Below are positions 1 through 6,936 of a DNA stretch of 9,909 nucleotides, piece after piece. Position 1 is the first letter of the stretch. Every line of letters starts with the position of its first letter. The stretch is from Eubacteriales bacterium (GTDB lineage: Bacteria > Bacillota > Clostridia > Christensenellales > SZUA-584). The position numbers and the translations under genes are program-made. The stretch is taken from contig JAQTSP010000080.1 in assembly GCA_028711205.1 (NCBI GenBank), forward strand, positions 1 to 9,909. The letters run 5' to 3'. The notes below the pieces were generated by a model. It was given only the letters and a program-made list of their open reading frames with translations. It searched no databases and was not told where the DNA came from.

Positions 1-77
1 GCCGACGTCAGGTTTTTCTGTATGACTTTCGATATGGACTCCTCGTCCTCAACGACCAAAATTCTGTTCCTTGCCAT
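1..77 (-). CDS. Response regulator, N-terminal fragment (runs off the left edge)
   Basis: Reading the minus strand from an ATG at 77 gives 25 codons that begin MARNRILVVEDEESISKVI. This is the first beta strand of a receiver domain, with the acidic cluster E10-D11-E12 that holds Mg2+ in the phosphorylation site, followed by helix 1. A GGAGG Shine-Dalgarno site (84-88) lies six bases upstream of the ATG, so the start is secure. The N-terminus is typical of OmpR/PhoB-type regulators, but the phospho-acceptor Asp and the DNA-binding domain lie outside the window, so the subfamily and partner kinase cannot be seen. It is transcribed away from the LRR lipoprotein gene and is distinct from the Bce-type regulator at 8789-9469. 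Confidence 0.85.
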   Translation of the reverse strand, partial: MARNRILVVEDEESISKVIQKNLTS

Positions 78-102
78 GACATACCTCCGCATATACATGT
101 TC

Positions 103-111
103 ATTTTACCA
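103..111 (-). promoter_or_regulatory. Candidate extended -10 promoter for the left-edge response regulator
   Basis: On the minus strand this reads TGGTAAAAT, an extended -10 (TGn plus a 5-of-6 match to TATAAT). It would start transcription near 97, about 20 bases before the ATG at 77. No good -35 is visible, as is common for extended -10 promoters. Confidence 0.4.
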
Positions 112-121
112 TATATCACGT

Positions 122-171
122 AAACAGATATTCATCAGGTTGTAAACATATTATAATAAAAGAAACAGATA
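122..171. repeat. Repeated AAACA(G)ATA elements in the divergent control region
   Basis: AAACAGATA occurs exactly at 122-130 and 163-171. A related GTAAACATA lies at 142-150; GTAAACA at 120-126 and 142-148 are 22 bp apart, about two helical turns. Such same-face direct repeats between divergent genes resemble response-regulator or other dimer binding sites. The region is A/T-rich, so chance repeats are possible. Confidence 0.3.
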
Positions 172-249
172 CGAGTTTATTAAATATTCCGAAACTAGTA
201 ATCCTAAGGAATTTTTTTGTGTAAATAGCTTTATTTTGCCGCTTATTAT

Positions 250-258
250 TGGTATAAT
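250..258 (+). promoter_or_regulatory. Extended -10 promoter of the LRR lipoprotein gene
   Basis: The sequence TGGTATAAT is a perfect extended -10 (TGn followed by TATAAT). At the 17-bp distance the -35 region (230-235, TTTATT) is poor, so recognition would rest on the extended -10. The predicted start near 265 gives a leader of about 90 bases before the ATG at 357. The ten-base string TTGGTATAAT recurs exactly at the promoter of the second lipoprotein gene (1892-1901). Confidence 0.6.
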
Positions 259-272
259 AAAGAAACAATTTC

Positions 273-299
273 TGCTTTTTGGTATGACGGTAAAAAGCA
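273..299 (+). other. Hairpin in the leader of the LRR lipoprotein mRNA
   Basis: TGCTTTTT (273-280) and AAAAAGCA (292-299) pair perfectly over 8 bp around an 11-base loop. It sits at the 5' end of the predicted transcript and has no following T-run, so it is not a terminator. It may protect the mRNA end. It matches no riboswitch known to me. Confidence 0.45.
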
Positions 300-356
300 C
301 AAGATAAAATATTTTATTAACATATAGATAAACCTGACAGAAAAAGGGGTAAGAAG

Positions 357-1775
357 ATGAGAAGAATTTCATGTATCATTATTATTTTAATGCTGGTGCT
401 TGGAGCGGCGGCCTGCGGCGCGCCCACCGAGGAAACGGCTACGTCCACGCCCACCGCCACAGAAGCGCCCGGGGTCGTCGTTTTTACAGATACCGTGCTG
501 GAAGCGAAGGTACGCGAGGCGATGGATAAGCCGGAGGGCGATATTACAATTGCTGATGCGGAAAAGGTGTTGGAACTGGATCTTTCCAACGAGACAAAGG
601 ACGCCGACGATCCGCTCATCACCGACTTAGGCAGCCTTGTATATTTCAAGAACGTGTTCCGGCTGAACCTCATGTCCAACGAGATATCGGACTTAAGCGC
701 GTTATCGGAAATGTCCGGGCTTCGAATACTCGACCTGTCCGACAATCCGGCCGGCGACCTTAGCGCACTTTCGGGGCTCTCTCTTGCCGAACTGACGATA
801 TCGGGTAATGGCGTCACCGATGTAAGCCCGCTCGCCGGTATGACACAGCTAAGCTCACTCAGCCTGACCGATAGCCAGATCACCGATGTAAGCCCGCTCG
901 CCGATATGACACAGCTTAGCTCCCTCAATCTTGTTGGCAACCAGATCACCGACGTAAGCGCGCTTTCCGGCCTGACCGGGCTGAAAAGCCTTCTGCTTGC
1001 CGACAACCCGATCGAGGACTACAGCCCTCTTAAGGATATCTATCCGAACCTCGAAGAAAAGGATTTCGAGATACTGTCCGACGAGGACGCCATTGCGTTT
1101 GGCGACACCGTGCTGGAAGCGAAGGTGCGCGAGGTAATAGGCAGGCCGGAGGGCGATATCACCGTTGCCGATGCAAAAACGGTGACAGCGCTGAATCTGG
1201 AAATGGATGATGGCGCCGCTGGCGCACAGATTCACGATATCAGTGCTTTGAAGTTCTTCTTCAACCTGACCGAACTGAATCTGAATAATATGTTCTATAA
1301 CAACGACGAACCGATCGATTTAAGCCCGCTTTCCGGCATGAGAAATTTAAAAAACCTGTCTCTAAAAAACTGCTCTGTTGTGGACATCAGCCCGCTGGAA
1401 AATCTGGTAGCGCTGGAATATCTGGAGGTGCAGCTAAACGGAATCGAAGATATCACACCGCTCTTTGGGCTTACGAAGCTCCAGACGCTTTCGCTGAGCA
1501 GCAATCCCATCTCTGATTTTAGCCCGCTGAGTGGCCTTACATCGCTGACCGCGTTATTCTTGACCAGCGTTCCCAATCCCGATATCAGCGCGCTGTCCGA
1601 ACTGACCAACCTTAAGATGCTTGGACTGCAAGAAATGGGCATCACGGATGTCTCGCCGCTGGCCAATTTGACGCAGCTCAAATTTCTGATGCTCGAAGGT
1701 AACCCGATCGAGGACTACAGCCCGCTGGCGGACATTTACCCCAATCTCACGAATAAGGACTTTGAGATGGAGTAA
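357..1775 (+). CDS. Leucine-rich-repeat surface lipoprotein with two tandem modules
   Basis: The 472-residue product starts with a lipoprotein signal peptide: basic MRR, a hydrophobic core, and a lipobox ending in Cys20, so it should be anchored on the outer face of the membrane. A Thr/Glu/Pro-rich linker follows (21-40). Two homologous modules then fill the protein, residues 41-240 and 247-472. Each opens with a helical cap containing DTVLEAKVRE and PEGDIT, continues with internalin-like 22-residue LRR units of the pattern ITDVSPLxxMTQLSSLxLxxNQ (about five complete units at 110-218, six to seven at 292-450), and ends with the unit NPIEDYSPLxDIYPNL. An AAAGGGGT Shine-Dalgarno site lies upstream of the ATG. 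Such LRR faces usually bind protein or glycan ligands; the ligand here is unknown. The gene has its own promoter and terminator, separate from the lipoprotein pair downstream. Confidence 0.9.
   Translation: MRRISCIIIILMLVLGAAACGAPTEETATSTPTATEAPGVVVFTDTVLEAKVREAMDKPEGDITIADAEKVLELDLSNETKDADDPLITDLGSLVYFKNVFRLNLMSNEISDLSALSEMSGLRILDLSDNPAGDLSALSGLSLAELTISGNGVTDVSPLAGMTQLSSLSLTDSQITDVSPLADMTQLSSLNLVGNQITDVSALSGLTGLKSLLLADNPIEDYSPLKDIYPNLEEKDFEILSDEDAIAFGDTVLEAKVREVIGRPEGDITVADAKTVTALNLEMDDGAAGAQIHDISALKFFFNLTELNLNNMFYNNDEPIDLSPLSGMRNLKNLSLKNCSVVDISPLENLVALEYLEVQLNGIEDITPLFGLTKLQTLSLSSNPISDFSPLSGLTSLTALFLTSVPNPDISALSELTNLKMLGLQEMGITDVSPLANLTQLKFLMLEGNPIEDYSPLADIYPNLTNKDFEME
480..1772 (+). repeat. 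Internal duplication within the LRR lipoprotein gene
   Basis: The segment around 480-1073 recurs around 1095-1772. The similarity is visible in the DNA at both module ends: the cap coding segments (from about 489 and 1104) differ at few positions, and the closing segments (from about 1004 and 1701) begin with the same 19 bases, AACCCGATCGAGGACTACA. The middle repeats have diverged much more. This suggests a duplication of the whole cap-plus-LRR module, with the ends kept alike by selection or gene conversion. Confidence 0.75.
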
Positions 1776-1813
1776 GCCCTGCGAAGCTTTACTGTCAGAG
1801 CAATTATTTATGC

Positions 1814-1846
1814 GAAAAGCGTCCGTCACATGATGAGGCGCTTTTC
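1814..1846 (+). terminator. Probable intrinsic terminator of the LRR lipoprotein gene
   Basis: GAAAAGCG (1814-1821) pairs with CGCTTTTC (1839-1846), 8 bp, starting 38 bases after the stop codon. The T-run is short and lies inside the 3' arm, so termination may be incomplete. The next promoter begins 27 bases downstream. Confidence 0.5.
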
Positions 1847-1872
1847 ACATCTTGTACAGGGAATATTATGGA

Positions 1873-1901
1873 TTGGCAAACGGAAACGAACTTGGTATAA
1901 T
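1873..1901 (+). promoter_or_regulatory. Strong SigA-type promoter of the lipoprotein pair
   Basis: TTGGCA (1873-1878), a 17-bp spacer and TATAAT (1896-1901), with TG one base ahead of the -10 (1893-1894), make a near-ideal promoter that also has an extended -10. Predicted start is near 1908, about 40 bases before the ATG at 1949. Confidence 0.8.
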
Positions 1902-1948
1902 ATTCTATCTACATATACAAACACGCCAAATAGAAGGAGCAAAAAGCG

Positions 1949-3310
1949 ATGAAGAAAATAATATGCGCTGCCATGACGCTGACACTGATATTGCTGGCCG
2001 CCTGCACAGCACCCACGGCGGAGAATACGGCCACCGAAACGGATTCGATGGTGGCTACGCAAACGCAGGCGGTTTCTTCCGTGGAAACCGCGATCGAGGC
2101 CGCCACCACGGCAGACGAACTGCGCGCGCTCGTCGGGCAGTACAAAAGCGAAGGAAATGATGAGGCGGTCTACCTCGCGGCCTTGAAGCTTATCGAGCTC
2201 GACCCGTCCGACGCGACCGCATATGCGGATGCGGCGGCGGCGTTGCTCGCGCTGTCCGGGGCGAACATCGACGAGATCAACCGCCTGCTGGCGCTTGGCA
2301 GCGAGAACGCGCAGGACGTGCAGACGCTCGCCGAGTGGGCGCAGCAGAACCAGCCGGACTTTTCAATCTCGGTGCCCTTCGCGCCCGACTACGCCTCTGC
2401 GAACGAAATCAACACAGCGGGCATCACCACGGGCAACCTCACCAACGCGGCGAAGTACAACGGCGGATGGATCGGCGGATTGCTCACCTGGCAGGGGGAT
2501 TGGGTGTATCTCTCGCGTCCCGACGAGAATTTCGCGGTATACAAAATGCGCGCGGACGGTAGCGAGTACCAGCGGCTCGGCGAGGACAGCGGCAGCAGCC
2601 TTAACGTCATCGGCGACTGGCTCTATTACGTCAACTTGAGCGACGGCTGCAAGCCGTATAAGATACGCACAGACGGCAGCATGAGAACGAAGCTGACCGA
2701 CGACAACTGCGGGTTCCTGTCCGTCTCAGGCGACTGGATATATTACTGTAACTTCAGCGACGAAGGCTGCCTCTATAAGGTGAAAACCGACGGCAGCGAA
2801 AGCGTAAAGCTGACGGACGATATGGTGATATTTCCGTGCGTATCGGGAGATTCGGTATACTATTACGTCAAGAAGGATAACGGAGGCCTTTGGCGCATTT
2901 CCGTGGATGGCGGAGATCCGCAGTATTTGGCGGAAGCAGGGATGTATTGCGTGCTGGGCGACTGGGTGTACTATGTTGACAGCAATAACCCTTACGATAT
3001 ACGGCGCATGCATACGGACGGCAGCGGCGACGAGCTGGTGAAATCGTTTGATCAGCCCATCACCACGTTCAATGTCACAGCGGATACGCTCTGTGTCGGC
3101 CTGGGCGTGGGCTACGAGGAGGACGGCTTCATCATCAGTCAGGAGATAGCCACGTATGATCTGGCGACGCTTACCGAAAAGCTGCGTTTCCAGATGGACA
3201 CCGAGCCGCTTTGCACCGGCCCGGACGGCTGGTCGTATTTCATCAAATACAGCGAAGGCCTTATATGGTTCGCCATGGACGAAAACGGCGCGCAGCAACA
3301 GATCGGATAA
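1949..3310 (+). CDS. Lipoprotein with TPR-like segment and DUF5050-like beta-propeller (first of pair)
   Basis: This 453-residue protein begins with a lipoprotein signal (MKKIICAAMTLTLILLAAC), lipid-attached at Cys19 of a clear LAAC box, then a Thr-rich linker (20-50). Residues 52-120 look helical and TPR-like (a segment with ALKLIELDPSDATAYADAA). From 175 on, the protein is built of about 30-residue repeats of the form GDWxYYxxxxDGxxLYKIxTDGSxxxKLTDD, starting near 183, 222, 261, 300 and 337, with two more divergent ones near 380 and 427. This is the pattern of DUF5050-type beta-propellers, so six or seven blades are likely. The mature part has eight cysteines besides the lipidated one. Shine-Dalgarno GAAGGAG (1933-1939) fixes the start. 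It is the first gene of an operon with its paralogue 49 bp downstream. An extracytoplasmic binding or scaffold role is likely; no catalytic motif is visible. Confidence 0.88.
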   Translation: MKKIICAAMTLTLILLAACTAPTAENTATETDSMVATQTQAVSSVETAIEAATTADELRALVGQYKSEGNDEAVYLAALKLIELDPSDATAYADAAAALLALSGANIDEINRLLALGSENAQDVQTLAEWAQQNQPDFSISVPFAPDYASANEINTAGITTGNLTNAAKYNGGWIGGLLTWQGDWVYLSRPDENFAVYKMRADGSEYQRLGEDSGSSLNVIGDWLYYVNLSDGCKPYKIRTDGSMRTKLTDDNCGFLSVSGDWIYYCNFSDEGCLYKVKTDGSESVKLTDDMVIFPCVSGDSVYYYVKKDNGGLWRISVDGGDPQYLAEAGMYCVLGDWVYYVDSNNPYDIRRMHTDGSGDELVKSFDQPITTFNVTADTLCVGLGVGYEEDGFIISQEIATYDLATLTEKLRFQMDTEPLCTGPDGWSYFIKYSEGLIWFAMDENGAQQQIG

Positions 3311-3312
3311 AA

Positions 3313-3327
3313 CAGCCGCATCGGCTG
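3313..3327 (+). other. Small hairpin between the paired lipoprotein genes
   Basis: CAGCCG (3313-3318) pairs with CGGCTG (3322-3327) around a 3-base loop, directly after the first gene's stop. No T-run follows, so it is better read as an mRNA processing or stability element than as a terminator. Confidence 0.4.
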
Positions 3328-3359
3328 CGTGTATATTCATCAATAAAGGAGCTATACAT

Positions 3360-4736
3360 ATGAAACAGATATTGTGCGCCCTGATGGCGCTTGCACTCAT
3401 CATGACCGCCGCCTGCGCTGCGCCCGCTTCAAAGGACACGGTTTCCGCTGCAACGGATACAGCGGCGGTTTCTCAATCACAGGGGACTTCCGATGCGGAA
3501 GCTGCTGTGGAAGCCGCAAGTACGACCGACGATCTGAAAATTCTGATGAAGCAATATACAACGGACGGCGACTACGAAGCTGCGCTGCGCTGCTCAGACA
3601 AGATGCTGGAGATCGATCCCACATCTCAGGACGCCTATTACGCACAAGTGGCAATTCGGATACTGCTGCTGCAGGCCGGATACGACGAGCTCAACGGTAT
3701 CATTGCGCAAGGTATGGAATACGTGGACGACCCCACCGGTTACGCGGCGCATATCGGACACCGGCTCGAAGAGAACGACCTGACAGTTGTAATGCCGTTT
3801 ACGCCCGACTATAGCTCCGAAGACGAGATCAACACATACGGCATCACGGCGGGCAACCAGACCAACGCGGCCAAGTACGACGGCGAATGGCGCGGCGGGC
3901 TGCTCACTTGGCAGGGCGATTGGGTGTACCTCTCGCGGCCGGACGAAGGCTTCGCGATCTATAAGATGCGCGCGGACGGCAGCGACTACCAGCGCGTAGG
4001 CGACGTCTGCGGGTCGAGCCTCAACGTCATCGGCGACTGGCTGTATTATATTAACGTCAGCGACTTTAAACCCTGCCGCATGCGCACCGATGGCAGCATG
4101 AACGAAAAACTGTCCGACGACATGTGCTCTTTCCTCTCGGTTTCGGGCGACTATATGTACTACGACAACGGCAGCGACGACGGGTGCCTCTACAAGGTCA
4201 GCATTGACGGCAGCGAATCCGTCAAGCTTACGGACGGAACAGCGATGTTCACGTGCGTGGCGGACGGCTGGGTGTACTACTCCGAAAAAAGCGCGGAGGG
4301 CGGACTGAGTCGCGTGTCCGTCGATGGTGGCGAACCGCAGCATGTCGCCTCAGGGTTCTTAATGAACTACTGCGTGGCGGGCGAGTGGCTCTATTATATC
4401 AACCAGGACGATACGTACGGCATCCGGCGGGTACATACGGACGGCACCGGGGACGAAGTGCTGTTTCCTTTTGAATTCCCCATCACCACCTTCAACATCT
4501 CGGAGGATACGCTCTACATTGCCTTCGGCATCGGGTACGAGGAGGATTGTTTCCACATCAGTCAGGAGATCGTCACGCTGGATCTTGCAACGCTGACCAA
4601 GAAGGATCACGTCGATGGGGCAGACACCGAGCCGCTCTGCGTCGGCCCGAACGGCCGGCTGTTTTTCATCAAATACAGCGAAGGCCTTATATGGTACGCC
4701 ATGGACGAAGGCGGCGCGACCACCAAGATCGAATAA
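3360..4736 (+). CDS. Lipoprotein with TPR-like segment and DUF5050-like beta-propeller (second of pair)
   Basis: The 458-residue product is a close paralogue of the preceding protein with the same order: signal peptide with the lipid-attached Cys19 in MTAAC, a Ser/Thr/Ala linker (20-52), a TPR-like helical part (54-125, containing AALRCSDKMLEIDPTSQDAYYA), then propeller repeats from about 185, 224, 263, 302 and 341 plus two divergent ones. By eye the propeller halves are much more alike than the N-terminal halves. Five cysteines (256, 276, 299, 338, 427) match positions in the paralogue. The reading frame is open for 68 codons upstream, but that part overlaps the previous gene and codes nothing lipoprotein-like. 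The ATG at 3360 has AAAGGAG eight bases upstream and begins a proper signal peptide. It is probably cotranscribed with the first gene. Function is unknown; an extracellular binding role is inferred. Confidence 0.88.
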   Translation: MKQILCALMALALIMTAACAAPASKDTVSAATDTAAVSQSQGTSDAEAAVEAASTTDDLKILMKQYTTDGDYEAALRCSDKMLEIDPTSQDAYYAQVAIRILLLQAGYDELNGIIAQGMEYVDDPTGYAAHIGHRLEENDLTVVMPFTPDYSSEDEINTYGITAGNQTNAAKYDGEWRGGLLTWQGDWVYLSRPDEGFAIYKMRADGSDYQRVGDVCGSSLNVIGDWLYYINVSDFKPCRMRTDGSMNEKLSDDMCSFLSVSGDYMYYDNGSDDGCLYKVSIDGSESVKLTDGTAMFTCVADGWVYYSEKSAEGGLSRVSVDGGEPQHVASGFLMNYCVAGEWLYYINQDDTYGIRRVHTDGTGDEVLFPFEFPITTFNISEDTLYIAFGIGYEEDCFHISQEIVTLDLATLTKKDHVDGADTEPLCVGPNGRLFFIKYSEGLIWYAMDEGGATTKIE

Positions 4737-4871
4737 AACAGCCGCAAGCAGGCCGGCGGCATCGACCTCAACTCGGTGAAGGTGGTGTTTGCGTTCGAAG
4801 CCCGATGCGATGGCTTCTATACGTCGGGCGGCGATACGGTGTTTTGTATCGGCGGCGATGACAACACGTAG
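4737..4871 (+). pseudogene. In-frame orphan coding tail after the second paired lipoprotein gene
   Basis: Directly after the TAA at 4734-4736 the same frame stays open for 44 codons to a TAG at 4869-4871. From 4746 it reads KQAGGIDLNSVKVVFAFEAR and, a little further on, GGDTVFCIGGDDNT. Third codon positions are mostly G or C, as in the neighbouring genes, which suggests real coding sequence. There is no start codon or Shine-Dalgarno site of its own, and it begins just where homology between the paired genes' 3' flanks ends (about 4746). The simplest reading is the 3' end of another gene whose front was lost in the duplication. A C-terminal extension reached by stop-codon readthrough is possible but less likely. 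I do not recognise the family. Confidence 0.5.
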
Positions 4872-4874
4872 ACA

Positions 4875-4902
4875 GCATCAATATGGACACCGTTGTTGAT
4901 GC
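4875..4902 (+). other. Hairpin after the orphan tail
   Basis: GCATCAA (4875-4881) pairs with TTGATGC (4896-4902), 7 bp with a 14-base loop, four bases after the TAG. Only a weak TTTT (4905-4908) follows. It could be the original terminator of the lost gene. Confidence 0.35.
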
Positions 4903-4917
4903 GGTTTTCAGGCGCTA

Positions 4918-4959
4918 AAAAGGCCCCATTTAAACCAAAACGGTTTTAAGGGGCCTTTT
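4918..4959. terminator. Bidirectional terminator between converging operons
   Basis: AAAAGGCCCC (4918-4927) pairs perfectly with GGGGCCTTTT (4950-4959). An inner AAACC/GGTTT pairing extends the stem. The A-run on one side and T-run on the other make it work in both directions, for the lipoprotein operon (plus) and for the Bce permease gene (minus), whose stop codon lies 9 bases away. Confidence 0.9.
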
Positions 4960-4968
4960 GATGTCTTC

Positions 4969-6936
4969 TCAAGCCAACACTTTTTTCTTATAGTTCTTCC
5001 ATGTGATCACATAATACAGCGAATACATCACCGCATAGATCACGATCACCATCATCGCCCGCAGCATCAGCTTTTGTGGAATAACACAGTCAAGCATGCG
5101 CAGCGCAAACAGCGCATCAATCGTGCCGAAAATAAATGGCACGCCGAATATAAGTCCAAGCTGTATCGCGACAGAACCGCTGATCTGTTTCTTACTCATA
5201 CCGATGTTGGAAAGTGTCCGGTAGCGCTGTGCATCGTTGTCGCTTTCGGCCATCTGCTTATAGTAGAGCACGCTGCCCGTCACAACAAGAAACATGATAC
5301 CGACAAAGAACGCGATAAACACCGCGACACCGAGCGAACTGAAGGATGAGCGAAACTTGAACATATAACTTTCGAAATCCCTGTCGACACTGAGGCCGGT
5401 TTCCAACGGACCATTTTCCCCGTTTAACTCTCCGGGAATAAGGCTGTCGATCTCATTGATCATCTCTTCCGCTGCGATCGGGTCGTTTAGCATATAACTG
5501 CGCAGATATGCCACGTTATCTCCTGCGTCTTTGAGTATTTGCGCAAATGCATTATCTGACACCACAGCGACGGTACCCACCGTATATCCGTTCGTGATCT
5601 TATCGTCACATACATCCACGATATTCAGCGTATATGATGCATCGTTAACGCTGAACTCGAGCGTATTCAGCTTCTGCATGTTTTCCAGATAGTCCGCATT
5701 ATACGCGCTGTAATGCAGAGACTGATCGGTATACAACATCTCGTTGTCCCTAAGTGATATTTTCTGTGCTTGCCCCGTGAATTTTGCGGCTTCGTTGAAC
5801 TGGCTTTGAGAGATCACATATCCCTCAGAGATGCCCCCTTTATATGTATCATTAAATTCCATCCGCGGTAAAACCAGCCGCATCTCACCTGCTACACTGA
5901 TCTCATCATATTGCGCAATCACCGCATCTACATCACCGTCCACATCATCGTATGCCTCTGCCGCGGTATACTGCATATCAAACGGCATGTAATAGCGTAC
6001 CTCCTGCTCCTGTGTGGTATATACCGACCACATGCTGCCAAGCGCCGTCAATACCATGGCGTTGAGTATCGCAATCGTCGCCAGCGACACGGCGTTACTT
6101 TTAATTCGAAATTTTAGCTGTGACAGGCTCGTTAAATTCCTTGCCTTATAATAACGCTTTTTATTACGGCTTAACCACCGGATCAGCAAACTCAAAAACG
6201 ACCCCATAAACAAATACGTCCCGATGATTACCAGCAACAAAATAATCCAAAAATCACCAAGATTCATCGGCAGGTTGGTGGCGTCGTATACCGATTTGAC
6301 GTATCCGCCAATGAGCATGACAAACCCCAGTATGCCAAAAAACCAGTTGAACCGCACCTTTTTCTCCGCGGTATTTTTCGCTGTATAGAGATTGATCAGC
6401 TGAACGCGGTGGACAAGCGTAGACACCAGAATGGCGTTTAACACGTATAGAAGCAAAAACAAAGTGATGCTGGCCCCAATCGCCCTGACTGATATCGTAA
6501 ATGCGATATTGGTACTAACCCGAACCATATTGACCAGCGCCATGGCAAACAGCTTATAGAACAAAATACCGACCAACAGGCCGACTGTCATGCTGATAAA
6601 ACCGATAATGATCTGTTCTAGAAACAGCATTCGGAAAATCTGCCGCTTGCTCATGCCGACAAGAAGGTATGTCGCAATCTCCTGTTTGCGCTTGCTGATG
6701 AAAAACGAAGAAGAGTACCATACAAAGACAGCTGAGAAAACCAGCACGACGATGGCAAACGCCAAAAAAGCGGGTTTGAAATTCGCAGAATCCTTTAAAT
6801 ATGCGATATCGTCATTATAATAGATTGCCGCGAAAATATAGAATATCGCCACCAGCACGCAGTTGCTGATCAGGAACGTCAGATAATCACGCATGCGGCC
6901 GCGGACATTGATGCCGGCCAGCTTACCTGCTGTCAT
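4969..6936 (-). CDS. BceB-type ABC transporter permease (FtsX-like fold)
   Basis: The 655-residue product has the layout of BceB/VraG-type permeases: ten predicted membrane helices (about 19-40, 56-79, 105-128, 151-174, 195-214, 227-252, 283-306, 531-559, 588-611, 625-646), with a large outside domain of about 220 residues (307-530) between helices 7 and 8. Both FtsX-like cytoplasmic coupling segments are visible, KRKQEIATYLLVGMSKRQI (82-100) and a related one at 565-585 ending NIGMSKKQI. In studied systems the outer domain binds the peptide antibiotic or its lipid complex, and the permease signals to the kinase and frees the target. The ATG at 6936 is preferred because GGGGGTG lies six bases upstream; an in-frame GTG at 6957 would add seven residues without a good site. 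It overlaps the end of the ATPase gene by 14 bases, implying coupled translation. Confidence 0.92.
   Translation of the reverse strand: MTAGKLAGINVRGRMRDYLTFLISNCVLVAIFYIFAAIYYNDDIAYLKDSANFKPAFLAFAIVVLVFSAVFVWYSSSFFISKRKQEIATYLLVGMSKRQIFRMLFLEQIIIGFISMTVGLLVGILFYKLFAMALVNMVRVSTNIAFTISVRAIGASITLFLLLYVLNAILVSTLVHRVQLINLYTAKNTAEKKVRFNWFFGILGFVMLIGGYVKSVYDATNLPMNLGDFWIILLLVIIGTYLFMGSFLSLLIRWLSRNKKRYYKARNLTSLSQLKFRIKSNAVSLATIAILNAMVLTALGSMWSVYTTQEQEVRYYMPFDMQYTAAEAYDDVDGDVDAVIAQYDEISVAGEMRLVLPRMEFNDTYKGGISEGYVISQSQFNEAAKFTGQAQKISLRDNEMLYTDQSLHYSAYNADYLENMQKLNTLEFSVNDASYTLNIVDVCDDKITNGYTVGTVAVVSDNAFAQILKDAGDNVAYLRSYMLNDPIAAEEMINEIDSLIPGELNGENGPLETGLSVDRDFESYMFKFRSSFSSLGVAVFIAFFVGIMFLVVTGSVLYYKQMAESDNDAQRYRTLSNIGMSKKQISGSVAIQLGLIFGVPFIFGTIDALFALRMLDCVIPQKLMLRAMMVIVIYAVMYSLYYVITWKNYKKKVLA

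Larger units (their letters stand above)
1949..4746 (+). repeat. Tandem gene duplication, two lipoprotein genes
   Basis: The two genes are direct repeats. Homology continues past both stop codons: 3304-3320 and 4730-4746 share a segment with TAAAACAGCCGCA, then diverge abruptly. That boundary marks the right end of the duplicated unit. The last codons before the stop are also nearly identical in DNA, including the coding sequence for IKYSEGLIW. Confidence 0.75.

Noticed and set aside
259..356. c-di-GMP or other riboswitch in the LRR leader
   Set aside because: Only one simple 8-bp hairpin is present; none of the conserved junction sequences of known classes is found.
151..372. Minus-strand 73-codon frame in the leader region
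   Set aside because: It is A/T-rich, hydrophobic by composition, covers the plus-strand promoter and hairpin, and has no ribosome binding site.
110..1000. Regularly spaced repeats as a CRISPR array
   Set aside because: The repeats are 66-bp in-frame LRR codon units, not identical repeats with unique spacers.
317..1006. Long open frame on the minus strand opposite the LRR gene
   Set aside because: It is a shadow of the repetitive LRR coding sequence, as the low-complexity Ser/Leu repeats show. It has no start signal of its own.
3156..3359. Upstream extension of the second paired lipoprotein
   Set aside because: It lies over the end of the first gene in another frame and would bury the signal peptide. 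The ATG at 3360 has a good Shine-Dalgarno site.
2726..3439. Minus-strand open frames opposite the paired lipoprotein genes (also 3594-4343)
   Set aside because: They mirror G/C-rich codons of genuine lipoprotein genes, have no Shine-Dalgarno site or family features, and span the gene boundary.
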